Positions 35,659 to 43,552 of a stretch of DNA of 64,000 nt are shown piece by piece (the stretch's first letter is position 1; each line of letters starts with the position of its first letter). The stretch comes from CAG-533 sp964589375. Its GTDB lineage: Bacteria > Bacillota_I > Bacilli_A > RF39 > UBA660. Under the pieces are notes generated by a model. That model was given only the letters and a program-made list of their open reading frames with translations, was not told where the DNA came from and did not search any database. The DNA lies in contig CAZPSA010000001.1 in NCBI GenBank assembly GCA_964589375.1, forward strand, positions 1 to 64,000. Reading direction: 5' to 3'. A program made the translations under genes and the position numbers.

Positions 35659-35805
35659 CTATGCATAAGCTCCAGAAGATAAATAATTACTTCTTGTATC
35701 ACTTGTTGGCTTCCCCTTTGAATAAGAGCATGCACATGTGCAACTACATCCCATCAATGAAACCACATTATTTTTATATTTTTTTACTATTCCATATACT
35801 TTCAT
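35659..35805 (-). CDS. RiPP precursor peptide A (CxCxCxC core)
   Basis: 48 residues from the ATG at 35805, with AGGAG 8 nt or so upstream. The leader reads MKVYGIVKKYKNNVVSLMG, homologous in its first third to precursor B. The core has four alternating cysteines (Cys20, 22, 24, 26: CSCTCAC) and a Ser/Thr/Tyr/Gly-rich tail ending SGAYA. Short length, Cys-alternation and position right before the radical SAM gene are typical of sactipeptide/ranthipeptide-like precursors. It is small enough to be missed by automatic annotation. Confidence 0.85.
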   Translation of the reverse strand: MKVYGIVKKYKNNVVSLMGCSCTCACSYSKGKPTSDTRSNYLSSGAYA

Positions 35806-35855
35806 TTATATAATCTCCTAACTTTAGTTTTTCACTTTTCCCGCTTTTTAAGTAT

Positions 35856-37484
35856 CTAAGGTAGTATATATTTCAAATATTGAATATCATGAATAATAGG
35901 AATATTCAATATTTTTGAATTATTTTGAATTTCCTTTTTTATAGTATTTCTTTCCTTTTGGGTATCTATAAATAATCTTCTATATTTATTTTCTCTAAGG
36001 TCATAAATATCATATAAATTATTTGTAAGATAAATCGCACTAACGTTTTTACCTGTTATACAATTTATAAATCCAACAAAACATTGTAATTTTTCAGCAT
36101 TATCATTTAAATTTGCAACAATAACTACACGATCTGCTTCTATCTCTAAAAAGTTCTTGATGTTATCTTTATAATCAGACGTATCTTTATTATTCCTTAT
36201 TAGATTATTATAATAAAATATAAATTCGCGATTAATTGCTTCATTAAATTCATCATTTTTATAATGTAAAAGTTCCATTCCTTTGTTTGTAGATACAATT
36301 ACCTTATTATCATTATGTTCATAAAATTCTTTTTCTACTTCGTATAAATCATTCATAAAGCCAGTATGAACAAACACTATTTTTTCTTGATTATTTTTAG
36401 AATAATCATAACTCTTATTAAAATATAAAATACCCTTATTATCTATAACATTATTACATATTTTTGTTAATGTGAATTTATCTAATTTAAAATCACCAAA
36501 TAAAAAGCAATCCTTCTTTAGATTAATAAATTCCATTAATTGATTGTATATGTCAACATTTTTTTCAAATGATAAAATAATGATATTTTTATAATTTTTT
36601 ATATTATCAATTGAATAACAATCAATATCTGTTATTAGGCTGTTGATGCACACTTCCGAATTCATTTCATCCCCTATAACTATATTTGAAAGAAAAATTT
36701 TTGATACATTATATTTAATGTTAATATTTGACTTTAAATAATTTTTTAATATATTATAAGTATATCTATCATGAATATATATACATGTTTCTTCTCTTAA
36801 AATAGTACCTACTTTATTAATTAAACCATAATTGTAATTCGATAACATGGCTATTATTTCATCATATTTTTTAGTCGTTTTAAGATTTTTCGCTATGATG
36901 GACCCCACATATGCTGTTGCATAACTACTTCCCATTGTTGTAACTGTCTTTTCACCGATTTTAAAATACCATTTTCCATTTGCAATTATATTATCATTTT
37001 CAAAATCATACAAAATATTATTATTAAAACCAGGTCCTGATTTTACAGATATTACATTCTTAAATTTTGCGGGTAATAATGTATTTTCAAAATTTTGTGA
37101 TGCTACGATTATTATACCATTTAAACATGCTTTTTCACATATAATCTGTAATTTTTTAATTAATTCTCCATCTTCAATATTATTTTCTTTAAATCCACAG
37201 CTAATATTTAAAACATTAACTTTCTTCTCAATACACCATTCAATAGCAGCAATTAATTCTTCAATTGTACAAGTTAATTCATCGTGAAATACTTTAACAC
37301 TATATAATTCTACGTTTTTATTGAAATTTTTATAAATATTTGCTACTAATGTCCCATGATTAATCAAATCAACATCATAATCATCTTCAAATCTATTTAT
37401 TTTCTCTCCGTCATAAAAGATGGTTATACCATTAACTATATCTTTTATTCCACTATCAATAATTGCTACTTTTATGTTTTCCAT
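35856..37484 (-). CDS. Cytosolic subtilisin-like (S8) protease with extra C-terminal domain
   Basis: 542 residues without a signal peptide. The catalytic triad is visible: Asp10 (IIDSG), His43 (NHGT), Ser187 (GSSYATA), with the oxyanion Asn131 (ASQN). The protease domain ends near 240. The remaining 300 residues form a separate domain (IIILSFEK, IVFVHTGFMNDLYEV) that I do not recognise and that is unusual for S8 enzymes. As the only protease in the operon it is the likely leader peptidase. It lies 50 nt before precursor A. Confidence 0.85.
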   Translation of the reverse strand: MENIKVAIIDSGIKDIVNGITIFYDGEKINRFEDDYDVDLINHGTLVANIYKNFNKNVELYSVKVFHDELTCTIEELIAAIEWCIEKKVNVLNISCGFKENNIEDGELIKKLQIICEKACLNGIIIVASQNFENTLLPAKFKNVISVKSGPGFNNNILYDFENDNIIANGKWYFKIGEKTVTTMGSSYATAYVGSIIAKNLKTTKKYDEIIAMLSNYNYGLINKVGTILREETCIYIHDRYTYNILKNYLKSNINIKYNVSKIFLSNIVIGDEMNSEVCINSLITDIDCYSIDNIKNYKNIIILSFEKNVDIYNQLMEFINLKKDCFLFGDFKLDKFTLTKICNNVIDNKGILYFNKSYDYSKNNQEKIVFVHTGFMNDLYEVEKEFYEHNDNKVIVSTNKGMELLHYKNDEFNEAINREFIFYYNNLIRNNKDTSDYKDNIKNFLEIEADRVVIVANLNDNAEKLQCFVGFINCITGKNVSAIYLTNNLYDIYDLRENKYRRLFIDTQKERNTIKKEIQNNSKILNIPIIHDIQYLKYILP

Positions 37485-37493
37485 AACCTATCC

Positions 37494-38354
37494 TTATATT
37501 TCTTTTATTTTATTATTTAAATACTCAATATTTCCAGTTAAATCATCTGTACGAATAAAAGTATATTTATTTATTAAATAATCAAGTTCAATAGATTTTA
37601 TAAAATCAGATTTTTTTAAATCAAAATTATAAAGTAAATTATTTTTTATTTTTTTATAACTATTTATTTCTGGATTAAATGAGTTTTCTACACCTTTAGT
37701 ACAAAAAATAATTCCTTTTACAAGTCCCTTTTTACATATATTTTTTACATAATATCTTTCTTTTGTTAAAATCTCTTCATTATCAATATATTTGGGTTTT
37801 ATCCCTCTTAATAAAGATTTTGTCTTTTCATTGGCATTGATTCCGCTAAATATACCCTCTACATAGATCGAATTATCTTTTTTATATATAATACACATGT
37901 CATCACTAATTAAATTATAACCTTTATTTAAAATCATTCCTAAACTTATTGTGGACTTTCCAGCATGTTTCTCGCCAACAATTAGAAATGCTTCACCATT
38001 TTTTTCAATTGCTGTTGCATGTAATATAATTAAATCTAATTTATTTTTATAATGTTCAGCTATTTTATTCATTACATATCTTCTATAACTATAATAACTA
38101 TCATTATCAAGTGTAAGCATATAATTATCCTTATTATTTCTCAAAATAATATTATCACAACTAACATTATAGTCTAATATAATATTTTTTTTGAATACAT
38201 CTATTTTATTTTTATACATTATTTTTATATTCATTTTATCAATATTACTATTAGTATCGTGATATAATTCTTTTTTTAAAAAGTTATATATATTTAATGA
38301 ATTTGTTTCAATTTTAAATTTGTCATCATCTATTATAAAGTAACATTTCTTCAT
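37494..38354 (-). CDS. HPr-kinase-like P-loop protein
   Basis: 286 residues from the ATG at 38354, supported by AAGGAATTT; a start at 38387 would lack one. The P-loop VGEKHAGKST (near 140) follows LIILHATAIEKNGEAF, the arrangement of the HPrK/P C-terminal kinase fold, with LISDDMCIIY downstream. In lasso-peptide clusters related kinases phosphorylate the peptide. Here it could phosphorylate a precursor or act as a carrier. It overlaps the SPASM-type gene upstream by 29 nt. Confidence 0.8.
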   Translation of the reverse strand: MKKCYFIIDDDKFKIETNSLNIYNFLKKELYHDTNSNIDKMNIKIMYKNKIDVFKKNIILDYNVSCDNIILRNNKDNYMLTLDNDSYYSYRRYVMNKIAEHYKNKLDLIILHATAIEKNGEAFLIVGEKHAGKSTISLGMILNKGYNLISDDMCIIYKKDNSIYVEGIFSGINANEKTKSLLRGIKPKYIDNEEILTKERYYVKNICKKGLVKGIIFCTKGVENSFNPEINSYKKIKNNLLYNFDLKKSDFIKSIELDYLINKYTFIRTDDLTGNIEYLNNKIKEI

Positions 38355-39393
38355 TTTTAAATTCCTTATATTTATTATATTTTTCATTTATTGTATCATC
38401 TTCATCATAATTTAATAATTTAAATTTAAAAAGTTTTTTTAATATATTACAATCACTAAATTCAGTACAACTCATATTACAAATATAATTATATTCACAA
38501 TTTTTACATTTTTTATTATTGCATTTTCCATTTAATGAGCATTTTTTGATCATCCCCAAATTATCAATATATATATACTCACTATTAAATCCACAATCTA
38601 TATTTGGATATATACTTGGCCAATTTAGTACTTTTATATAATTTGAATAGTTATAACTATATTTCAAAATATACATTGAAATATTTATATATGAATCAAC
38701 AAGTAGCTTAGTGTCAACAACCTGATTGATTTCATGAAATATAAATGGAGAAAAAATTAATCCTATATTATTATTAATACATTCGATACAAATTTTTTCC
38801 AAATCATTATTTATTCTTGGTAAAACAGAAATTTTATGGTTTAATAAATCATTTTTATTTTCTATTATACTTTCAATTTTTTCAACATAAAAAACAATAT
38901 TGAAAATATTAAAATACTTAAATTTTTTTAAAATTTCAAAATTTTCAATTTTTGTGAAAATTGTTAAACTTGATGAAATATCATATATTTTATTAAAATA
39001 ATTTTCCAATAATTTTATATTTTCAAATTTTTCAATGTAAATAAATATTTTATCAACCAAACTACTATTTGCTATATTTTTTATACAATTATACACATTT
39101 TTTATTTCATATGTTTTTTTTGTTAAATCTACAATGATTTTTTTCTCTAATGCTTTTGAAGATACAATGTAATCATCCAGATTGCTATTTTTAATATTTA
39201 AAAATTCTTCTTCAAATAAATATTCTAATGCTTCATTATATAATTCATTAGAATATTTATATTCTTTTAACTCAGCAATCAATTTTGCTATTTCATCGCT
39301 AATCAAAACATATTTATGATTTTTTAAATTCATCAATAAATATATTTCATTATCTATTTTTGACATTCTTACATCTTTACTCAAATAATACAT
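38326..39393 (-). CDS. SPASM-type protein lacking the radical SAM Cys motif
   Basis: 355 residues. The N-terminus (YYLSKDVRMSKIDNEIYLLM) looks like a PqqD/RRE-type recognition segment. The middle could adopt a radical SAM barrel (KIFIYIEKFENI, ISVLPRIN) but has no CxxxCxxC. The C-terminus has a SPASM-like cluster: KKCSLNGKCNNKKCKNCEY then ICNMSC. It therefore probably binds auxiliary Fe-S clusters or presents the precursor without doing radical SAM chemistry itself. The next operon gene overlaps it by 29 nt. Confidence 0.65.
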   Translation of the reverse strand: MYYLSKDVRMSKIDNEIYLLMNLKNHKYVLISDEIAKLIAELKEYKYSNELYNEALEYLFEEEFLNIKNSNLDDYIVSSKALEKKIIVDLTKKTYEIKNVYNCIKNIANSSLVDKIFIYIEKFENIKLLENYFNKIYDISSSLTIFTKIENFEILKKFKYFNIFNIVFYVEKIESIIENKNDLLNHKISVLPRINNDLEKICIECINNNIGLIFSPFIFHEINQVVDTKLLVDSYINISMYILKYSYNYSNYIKVLNWPSIYPNIDCGFNSEYIYIDNLGMIKKCSLNGKCNNKKCKNCEYNYICNMSCTEFSDCNILKKLFKFKLLNYDEDDTINEKYNKYKEFKNEEMLLYNR

Positions 39394-39395
39394 AT

Positions 39396-40091
39396 CTAAT
39401 CCTCATCAAATAATATCTTAAATAATTTTTCAGGGCATTCAAGCATCATTTTATATATAACAAAGTGTGATGTATCTTTATAATCCATGCGTTTTACCTC
39501 ATCATCTATATATATAAAATCAGCATTTGGGTAAGACATTATAATAGGAGAATGCGTTACAACTATTATTTGGGTATCTTTTTGTTTTGACAGTTCATTT
39601 ATTATACTTAATAATCTGAGTTGATTTTGAGGAGATAAAGCATTTTCCGGCTCATCTAACAAAAATATTCCTTCTTTAAAAGAATCAAATAATTCTAAAA
39701 AGCTTTCTCCATGAGACAATTCACTAAATTTTTTTCTATAATAAGCCAAAATTTGCGGATCGGATTCAATATAATTATAGTAAGAATTAAACGTATCACT
39801 TCTAAAATAAAAACCTTTTTTAGTTTTATATGACCAAGATAATTTTATGTCCTGTATTTGTCTTAAATTTTCTGTTGATTTATAATTACTATTTTTGTTT
39901 CCACCTAATATATTAAAACCAACATTGTCAGCTATATATTTTAAAATTGTTGATTTTCCACAACCATTTTCCCCAGATATTATTGTAACATTATTCTTAA
40001 ACTTAATGCTAAAACCATCTTTGAATATTTTAATATTATATGGATAAGTATTTTCATTTTTCGATTCAACTGCTATTTCTTTAAGAATCAT
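39396..40091 (-). CDS. AAA/SMC-like ATPase of the RiPP operon
   Basis: 231 residues. Walker A SGENGCGKST (near 40), a signature-like ELSHGESFLELF, Walker B GIFLLDEPENALSP and the switch His in VVTHSPIIM. This small single-domain ATPase of the Rad50/ABC-ATPase type has no membrane domain. It overlaps the nucleotidyltransferase gene by 11 nt and ends 3 nt before the SPASM-type gene. It could be part of the maturation complex or of an immunity pump. The role is inferred. Confidence 0.75.
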   Translation of the reverse strand: MILKEIAVESKNENTYPYNIKIFKDGFSIKFKNNVTIISGENGCGKSTILKYIADNVGFNILGGNKNSNYKSTENLRQIQDIKLSWSYKTKKGFYFRSDTFNSYYNYIESDPQILAYYRKKFSELSHGESFLELFDSFKEGIFLLDEPENALSPQNQLRLLSIINELSKQKDTQIIVVTHSPIIMSYPNADFIYIDDEVKRMDYKDTSHFVIYKMMLECPEKLFKILFDED

Positions 40092-41610
40092 ATATGTTAT
40101 TTCCTTTCTTTATAATTACTGGCTGCTCAGTATATGATATATGTTGAAGACTATTTGTAATTTTATTACCATCTATCTCATGTATAATGAAATTTAGTCC
40201 TACATTTGAGTTATAATTTATATCTAACTTTTCCATATCAATTTCAAATTCAAAGCTACCATTTTTTATATTTGGTTTAATATATTCTATTATTTTTGCT
40301 CTCTTTTCTCTTGAATAATCATATTTTACTTCATCTCTTCCAAGCATAGTTTCAGTCATAAATAATTTATCCTTTTTGATCCTTATCATTAATGGATAAA
40401 ATGGTTTAATAAATTCATTAAATGAATTTTTAAAATATAATTGAATATAAATTGCAAAATGGTCTGGTCTTTTATTATTATAGAAATCTAAATTTAAATA
40501 AAACTTTTTATCAATGACTGTCAAACTATAATTTATGGGTTTATCCCCTAAATTTTTGATAAAACTTTCGTTGTTATTTAGATAATTTTTATTTGATGCT
40601 CCAATTAAGAACTCACTATAAGTATATTTACTTAAAAAATCAATAATTTCATCTTTAAAAAAATATCTATAAATCAAAGGGATATTCCATTTTATTCTAC
40701 CAATATCTACTAAGTCATGTTTCTTATAGTCAATTAATTCTTTTGGAAAAAAAGATAAAAATTCTATGATCCATTCTTCTTGATATATTTCATACATTCT
40801 CAAAAAAACTAGTCTAATTTTATGAATCAACTTATATTTATGTGCATAATCTAGTATTTTATTCCAATCTAATAAATTATAATTTTTCTTAACAAAACAA
40901 CATATATCTACTAGATATTGCAAAATATATCTTTTTGAAAATTGTAAGGAAAAAATATTTTCAGTAAAATAGTAATAATAATTAATTAATAATAAAAATG
41001 TATTATTAAGGTCAAATGTTTTTACTTCCATTTTATCATATTGTATAATTTTTTGTTCACAATTTATATTATAAATCTGAGTTTTTTCACTATTCTTTAA
41101 TTCTATTACCATCTTTTGGTTGTCAAAAATAATTGGTAATGAAATTTCACCATGTATATTTTCTAAATTTTCATTAAAATCAAAATAACATTTGAATTTT
41201 TGTTTTATAATTGAAATAAATTTTTGCTTTTCATAAGAATCATTTATAACAATATCTATATCAGAATACATTCTTTTATTTTGCTCACCATATATCAGAG
41301 TATTTAATATTTTCCCTTTATATATACTATATTTTATATTATTCTCATTTAATAATTTCACAACTTCAAAGAAAAATTCATCGTATGTTTTATAAAATGA
41401 CAGATACTTATTTTTTATTCCCGTAATTACATTTTGATATGGTTTAAAAATATCTAAATCTATTATTTTTTCATAATAATGAAAAAATAATTTATGTTCA
41501 ATTAGAATATCAATAACTTCATCACAATCTATATATTTAATATCATCACCTAAACAATTTATATTGTCCTTAATTAATGAAATTACAAATTTATGATTGA
41601 TATTTAACAT
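40081..41610 (-). CDS. Nucleotidyltransferase (NTP_transf_5-like), first gene of the RiPP operon
   Basis: 509 residues. A nucleotidyltransferase fold spans about 75-240 with YSIYKGKILNTLIYG and the metal motif RMYSDIDIVI (DxD), as in PF14907 proteins. A helical middle follows, and the C-terminal 150 residues look beta-rich. Family members occur in lasso and other RiPP clusters, where they can add nucleotidyl groups. GGAG and AAGGA lie just upstream of the start. It heads the operon. Confidence 0.8.
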   Translation of the reverse strand: MLNINHKFVISLIKDNINCLGDDIKYIDCDEVIDILIEHKLFFHYYEKIIDLDIFKPYQNVITGIKNKYLSFYKTYDEFFFEVVKLLNENNIKYSIYKGKILNTLIYGEQNKRMYSDIDIVINDSYEKQKFISIIKQKFKCYFDFNENLENIHGEISLPIIFDNQKMVIELKNSEKTQIYNINCEQKIIQYDKMEVKTFDLNNTFLLLINYYYYFTENIFSLQFSKRYILQYLVDICCFVKKNYNLLDWNKILDYAHKYKLIHKIRLVFLRMYEIYQEEWIIEFLSFFPKELIDYKKHDLVDIGRIKWNIPLIYRYFFKDEIIDFLSKYTYSEFLIGASNKNYLNNNESFIKNLGDKPINYSLTVIDKKFYLNLDFYNNKRPDHFAIYIQLYFKNSFNEFIKPFYPLMIRIKKDKLFMTETMLGRDEVKYDYSREKRAKIIEYIKPNIKNGSFEFEIDMEKLDINYNSNVGLNFIIHEIDGNKITNSLQHISYTEQPVIIKKGNNIYDS

Positions 41611-41847
41611 AAATCCTTAAACTCCTCAACTTTCCTTTTTTTTCAAAAATATACTAATTATTCTAATATAATAAATTATTAATTCTAAGTAGTTAATTTT
41701 ACTAACAATAATTTATCTAAAATATCTATTAAACTAAGCTTATAAATTTTTATTTTATCATTTTCATACATCGTAATTTATAACTCAAAAATTAATTTAT
41801 TAATTTTGGAACCTTTTAAATTGATTTATATATATATATATGAAAAA
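41611..41847. other. Gene-free AT-rich spacer between RiPP operon and metK
   Basis: About 85% A+T with a TATATATATATATA run near 41830. It must contain the RiPP operon promoter on the minus strand, but no convincing -35/-10 pair could be chosen. A 28-codon frame in it has no ribosome site. No attachment-site duplicate of 600-640 is visible. Confidence 0.4.
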
Positions 41848-42981
41848 TTATTTATATTTTTCTAATTCATTTATTTTGTCTAATTGTTCCCATGGAAGAT
41901 TATCTTTTCCAAAATGACCATAGTTAGTAGTCAATTTATAAATTGGTCTTCTTAAACCCAAATGATTAATGATTCCTTTTGGGCTTAATACAAATGTTTT
42001 TCTAATAGCATCAATTATTTCTAAATCAGATACTTTTGCAGTTCCGTAAGTTTTAACCATTATTGAAGTTGGTTCTGATACACCAATTGCATAACTTAAT
42101 CCAATTTCAATTTTTTCAGCAAAACCAGCTGCAACTAAGTTTTTAGCGATATATCTTGCCATATAGGCACCACTTCTATCTACCTTAGATGGATCTTTAC
42201 CACTAAACGCTCCACCACCATGTCTTGCATATCCACCATATGTATCAACAATTATTTTTCTTCCAGTTAATCCACTGTCTCCTTTAGGTCCACCAATAAC
42301 AAATCTTCCTGTTGGATTAATGTAGTATTTAGTGTTTTCATCTAATAATTCATTAGGTAAAACAGCTTTAATAACGTTATTTAATACAAATTCTCTTACT
42401 TCTTCAATTGTAACATCTTCACTATGTTGAGTTGAAACAACAACATTATCAATTCTTACAATTTTATTATTATCATATTCTACGCTAACTTGAGCTTTTC
42501 CATCAGGTCTTAAGAAATCAACCATTTTACTTTTTCTACATTCTGTTAATCTTCTTGTTAATCTATGTGCAAACATAACAGGTGCTGGCATATATTCTGG
42601 TGTTTCGTTACTAGCAAATCCAAACATCATCCCTTGATCTCCGGCTCCATCATCAGAGTTTACTCCCATAGCAATATCTGGTGATTGTTTGTCTAAAGCA
42701 ACAAGTACGGCTAAATTTTCGGCGTCAAATCCTAATTTTCCTCTGTTATATCCAATTTCATCAACTGTTTCTCTAACAATTTTTTGAATATCCACATTAG
42801 CTTTTGATGTAACTTCTCCTATAACCATTACTAATCCTGTAGTAGCACATACTTCGCAAGCTACATGAGCATTTTTATCTTGCTCTAAATAAGCATCTAA
42901 AATACAATCAGAAATTTTATCGCAAACTTTATCAGGATGTCCTTCTGTAACAGATTCCGATGTAAATACTTCCTTTATCAT
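41848..42981 (-). CDS. metK: S-adenosylmethionine synthetase
   Basis: 377 residues, close to the family's usual 380-400. Clear signatures: FTSESVTEGHPDKVCDKISD at the N-terminus, GAGDQGMMFGFA, and GHGGGAF-type HGGGAFSGKDPSKVDRSGAYM. It makes SAM from methionine and ATP in the cytosol. It follows a secreted-protein gene by 2 nt and shares its promoter. It is normally a core gene, but here it directly precedes a radical SAM operon that consumes SAM. It lacks any SAM riboswitch upstream. Confidence 0.97.
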   Translation of the reverse strand: MIKEVFTSESVTEGHPDKVCDKISDCILDAYLEQDKNAHVACEVCATTGLVMVIGEVTSKANVDIQKIVRETVDEIGYNRGKLGFDAENLAVLVALDKQSPDIAMGVNSDDGAGDQGMMFGFASNETPEYMPAPVMFAHRLTRRLTECRKSKMVDFLRPDGKAQVSVEYDNNKIVRIDNVVVSTQHSEDVTIEEVREFVLNNVIKAVLPNELLDENTKYYINPTGRFVIGGPKGDSGLTGRKIIVDTYGGYARHGGGAFSGKDPSKVDRSGAYMARYIAKNLVAAGFAEKIEIGLSYAIGVSEPTSIMVKTYGTAKVSDLEIIDAIRKTFVLSPKGIINHLGLRRPIYKLTTNYGHFGKDNLPWEQLDKINELEKYK

Positions 42982-42983
42982 AA

Positions 42984-43391
42984 CTACTCATTAATAATTA
43001 CACTAGAACCAATGTAAAATATATTACTAATTTCACCAGTTACATTAGTTATAGTTTGTTGATTTTCAATTATGGTAATAACAACTGTACCAACATTGTT
43101 TTCATCGGCACTACACAACAAATAATTTGTTGATTCATTAAGATCAACAACTAAAATTTCACATGTCCCAATTATTTCTTCATTTCCACGAACGCAATTT
43201 GTTAAATATCCTATTTTTGTCTCATCATCAATAGAAACATAGAATTCATTATTACTTAATGATAAAACATCAACTCTATCAGGGTTTTCATCTTTAACAA
43301 TTGTTACTCTAGCAGCATTTACTTTAATTGTACCAATGTATAATGTAAAAACTAAAACTAATAAAAATATTTTTAAAATTCTTTTTTTCAT
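42984..43391 (-). CDS. Small secreted protein co-transcribed with metK
   Basis: 135 residues with a signal peptide (KRILKIFLLVLVFTLYIG, cleavage near VNA-AR). The mature part is beta-rich with three cysteines and no recognised domain (DRVDVLSLSNNEFYVSIDD). The consensus promoter at 43418-43446 leaves a leader of only about 20 nt. Pairing with metK is unusual. Function unknown. Confidence 0.7.
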   Translation of the reverse strand: MKKRILKIFLLVLVFTLYIGTIKVNAARVTIVKDENPDRVDVLSLSNNEFYVSIDDETKIGYLTNCVRGNEEIIGTCEILVVDLNESTNYLLCSADENNVGTVVITIIENQQTITNVTGEISNIFYIGSSVIINE

Positions 43392-43417
43392 ATTCTCCTC
43401 CTTATGAATTCGCTTAC

Positions 43418-43446
43418 ATTATACCAATTAAAAATACACATGTCAA
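43418..43446 (-). promoter_or_regulatory. Consensus promoter for the secreted protein-metK operon
   Basis: TTGACA (43441-43446) and TATAAT (43418-43423) are 17 bp apart on the minus strand, a perfect sigma-A match. The leader to the first start codon is too short for a riboswitch. Confidence 0.85.
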
Positions 43447-43492
43447 CCAATTTAATATCAATAAAATTGAGCATTTTTTATATGTTTTAGTA

Positions 43493-43525
43493 AAAAAAAA
43501 AAAAAAAGCCCAAATTGTTGGGCTT
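43493..43525 (-). terminator. Terminator after the TPR-like gene
   Basis: AAGCCCAA/TTGGGCTT hairpin (43506-43525) followed on the minus strand by a run of 15 T. It ends the gene at 43553-44680. Confidence 0.85.
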
Positions 43526-43552
43526 AAATTCGACACTTTTTGCCATTTTTTT

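Larger units (their letters stand above)
35486..35847. repeat. 10-bp inverted repeats flanking both precursor genes
   Basis: AAAGCGGGAA (35486-35495) lies just after the second precursor, and TTCCCGCTTT (35838-35847) just before the first. They are exact complements, GC-rich in a very AT-rich locus, and enclose precisely the two precursor genes. In the mRNA they could pair to make a loop containing both small genes, which might stabilise that segment. Confidence 0.45.

Noticed and set aside
35505..35735. A 76-residue version of precursor B starting upstream
   Set aside because: The extension overlaps precursor A in another frame and has no ribosome site; the ATG at 35645 has one and keeps the leader motif aligned.
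35535..35813. Plus-strand frame across the precursor genes
   Set aside because: It runs against two minus-strand genes with good ribosome sites and conserved motifs and has no ribosome site itself.
41660..41790. 28-codon ORF before the RiPP operon as a signalling peptide
   Set aside because: It has no ribosome site or secretion features.
42984..43446. SAM riboswitch before metK
   Set aside because: The promoter leaves only about 20 nt of leader before the first gene and 2 nt before metK, too short for any riboswitch.
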